Part shown: positions 14,969 to 15,433 of the stretch, one piece after another
Layout of the letters: each line of letters opens with the position of its first letter
Numbering within the stretch: the stretch's first letter is position 1
Assembly (NCBI GenBank): GCA_021159265.1
Contig: JAGGSD010000406.1
Coordinates: forward strand, 1 to 15,433
DNA length: 15,433 nucleotides
Direction: 5' to 3'
DNA from: Syntrophobacterales bacterium
GTDB taxonomy: Bacteria; Desulfobacterota; Syntrophia; Syntrophales; UBA6807
The notes under the pieces: model-generated
The model's database searches: none
Told to the model about the DNA's origin: nothing
What the model saw: only the letters and a program-made list of their open reading frames with translations
Program-made: the position numbers and the translations under genes

Positions 14969-15001
14969 CATCTGCCGGAGCTACAGGGAATGGTATTTTT
15001 T
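14961..15001 (+). terminator. Possible terminator of the MFS gene
   Basis: CCC and GTAGC (14961-14969, overlapping the stop codon) pair with GCTAC and GGG (14980-14988), with one bulge on each side. Six T residues follow at 14996-15001 after an 8-base gap. The gap makes this a weak candidate. Confidence 0.35.
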
Positions 15002-15028
15002 GTGAAGCGAGAAAAATTACAGGTCTAC

Positions 15029-15104
15029 TGGTGGGCCGTGCGAGAATCGAACTCGCGACCAACGGATTAAAAGTCCGCTGCTCTACCAGCTGAGCTAACG
15101 GCCC
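15029..15104 (-). tRNA. tRNA-Lys (anticodon UUU)
   Basis: The 76-base gene reads GGGCCGTTAGCTCAGCTGG from its 5' end. The acceptor arm GGGCCGT pairs with ACGGCCC, followed by the discriminator A and an encoded CCA at 15029-15031. The D loop has AGCTCAGCTGGTAGAGC, the anticodon loop is CTTTTAA with anticodon TTT at 15069-15071, and the T arm contains GTTCGATTC. All four stems form. The encoded CCA means no tRNA-end synthesis is needed. Confidence 0.97.
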
Positions 15105-15128
15105 TCCTGCCTAACATGGAAACCAGCA

Positions 15129-15158
15129 TGTCTAACAAGAAGCGCCTTGTATTGTCAA
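15129..15158 (-). promoter_or_regulatory. Candidate promoter of tRNA-Lys
   Basis: Read on the minus strand, a perfect TTGACA (15153-15158) is followed after 18 bases by TAGACA (15129-15134), a weak -10 box. It lies 25 bases before the tRNA 5' end. Confidence 0.45.
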
Positions 15159-15187
15159 GCAAAAAATATTGAATTGAAACGGGTGTA

Positions 15188-15248
15188 GTTGTTAAAATTT
15201 GTTCATTGTAGTAAACGGGCATAGATTTCATAGATCATTTTTAACAAC
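15188..15248. repeat. 10-bp inverted repeat upstream of tRNA-Lys
   Basis: GTTGTTAAAA (15188-15197) and TTTTAACAAC (15239-15248) are perfect reverse complements, 41 bases apart. They lie in AT-rich DNA with no ORF. Confidence 0.35.
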
Positions 15249-15272
15249 ATTTTGTTGCGAACTTTGAAAAAT

Positions 15273-15376
15273 AATGACAAATTACAAAGCACAAAATTAA
15301 AATGAATGTCAAATGCCAAAAAAATTTGATATTTAGTCATTTGGATTTTAACATTTAGTCCTTTAATTGTAATATT
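15273..15376. repeat. AT-rich inverted repeat element
   Basis: The left half (15273-15320, starting AATGACAAATTACAAAGC) and the right half (about 15325-15376, ending TTTAATTGTAATATT) are imperfect reverse complements. TTTAGTCATTTGGATTTTAACATTTAG-like units on the right face ACAAATTACAAAG and AAATGAATGTCAAATG units on the left. No ORF is present. It looks like another non-coding hairpin-type repeat. Confidence 0.45.
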
Positions 15377-15379
15377 CTT

Positions 15380-15433
15380 GCCTGCCTGTGCGGTGCACCT
15401 GTCTGCGTCGCAAACGCGACAGGCAGGCGCAGA
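15380..15433. repeat. GC-rich inverted repeat, cut by the window end
   Basis: GCCTGCCTGT (15380-15389) and ACAGGCAGGC (15419-15428) pair perfectly over 10 bases, with CTGTCTGCGTCGC inside. The final 15 bases are identical to 2782-2796. The element probably continues beyond the window. Confidence 0.6.

Noticed and set aside
1..15433. CRISPR array, prophage or toxin-antitoxin locus
   Set aside because: No regularly spaced identical repeats, phage structural or integrase genes, or paired small toxin/antitoxin ORFs were found. The repeats seen are dispersed hairpin elements.

Overview
The window looks like a chromosomal stretch from an anaerobic, deltaproteobacterial-type organism (Desulfobacterota or a relative). 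This rests on gene content and repeat style only. The elongation factor G is of the mitochondrial EFG1 / spirochaete-planctomycete-deltaproteobacterial type, the leuC and leuD genes are of the short 'archaeal-like' type, and the AT-rich intergenic spaces are crowded with non-coding dispersed repeats. No phage, plasmid or CRISPR locus is visible.

Layout. 1-512 is a gene-free pile-up of small repeats. 513-1316 (minus) is a BtuF/TroA-like helical-backbone metal or cobalamin receptor without a signal peptide, with a perfect 16-bp palindrome just upstream. 1640-2831 (minus) is the wreck of a DDE insertion sequence: the N-terminus is replaced by repeat DNA, part of the catalytic core is deleted and there is an in-frame amber codon. 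2929-6872 (plus) is a leucine biosynthesis block: a promoter, a Leu-rich leader peptide and an intrinsic terminator, then leuA, leuC and leuD. leuB is not here. 7075-9320 carries a promoter, a 5'UTR hairpin with a T-run and the EF-G gene. 9330-9565 holds a 220-bp MITE-like element with 8-bp target duplications. 9610-11231 encodes a small P-loop ATPase of unknown role and a CsgG-like lipoprotein. 11323-13428 (minus) is a Ski2-like DExH helicase. 13655-14968 (plus) is an MFS carrier of the oxalate/formate-monocarboxylate type. 15029-15104 (minus) is tRNA-Lys(UUU). The right edge runs into another inverted repeat and a GC-rich repeat that is cut by the window end.

How the parts work together. 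LeuA makes 2-isopropylmalate and LeuC with LeuD isomerise it to 3-isopropylmalate. The 5' region of leuA has every element of classical transcription attenuation by leucyl-tRNA supply: a sigma70-like promoter, a well-placed Shine-Dalgarno, a 31-codon leader with seven Leu codons in thirteen, and a 10-bp stem terminator before the leuA ribosome-binding site. This leader is the best candidate here for an undescribed regulatory element. The other genes appear to be single-gene units with no clear pathway link to each other.
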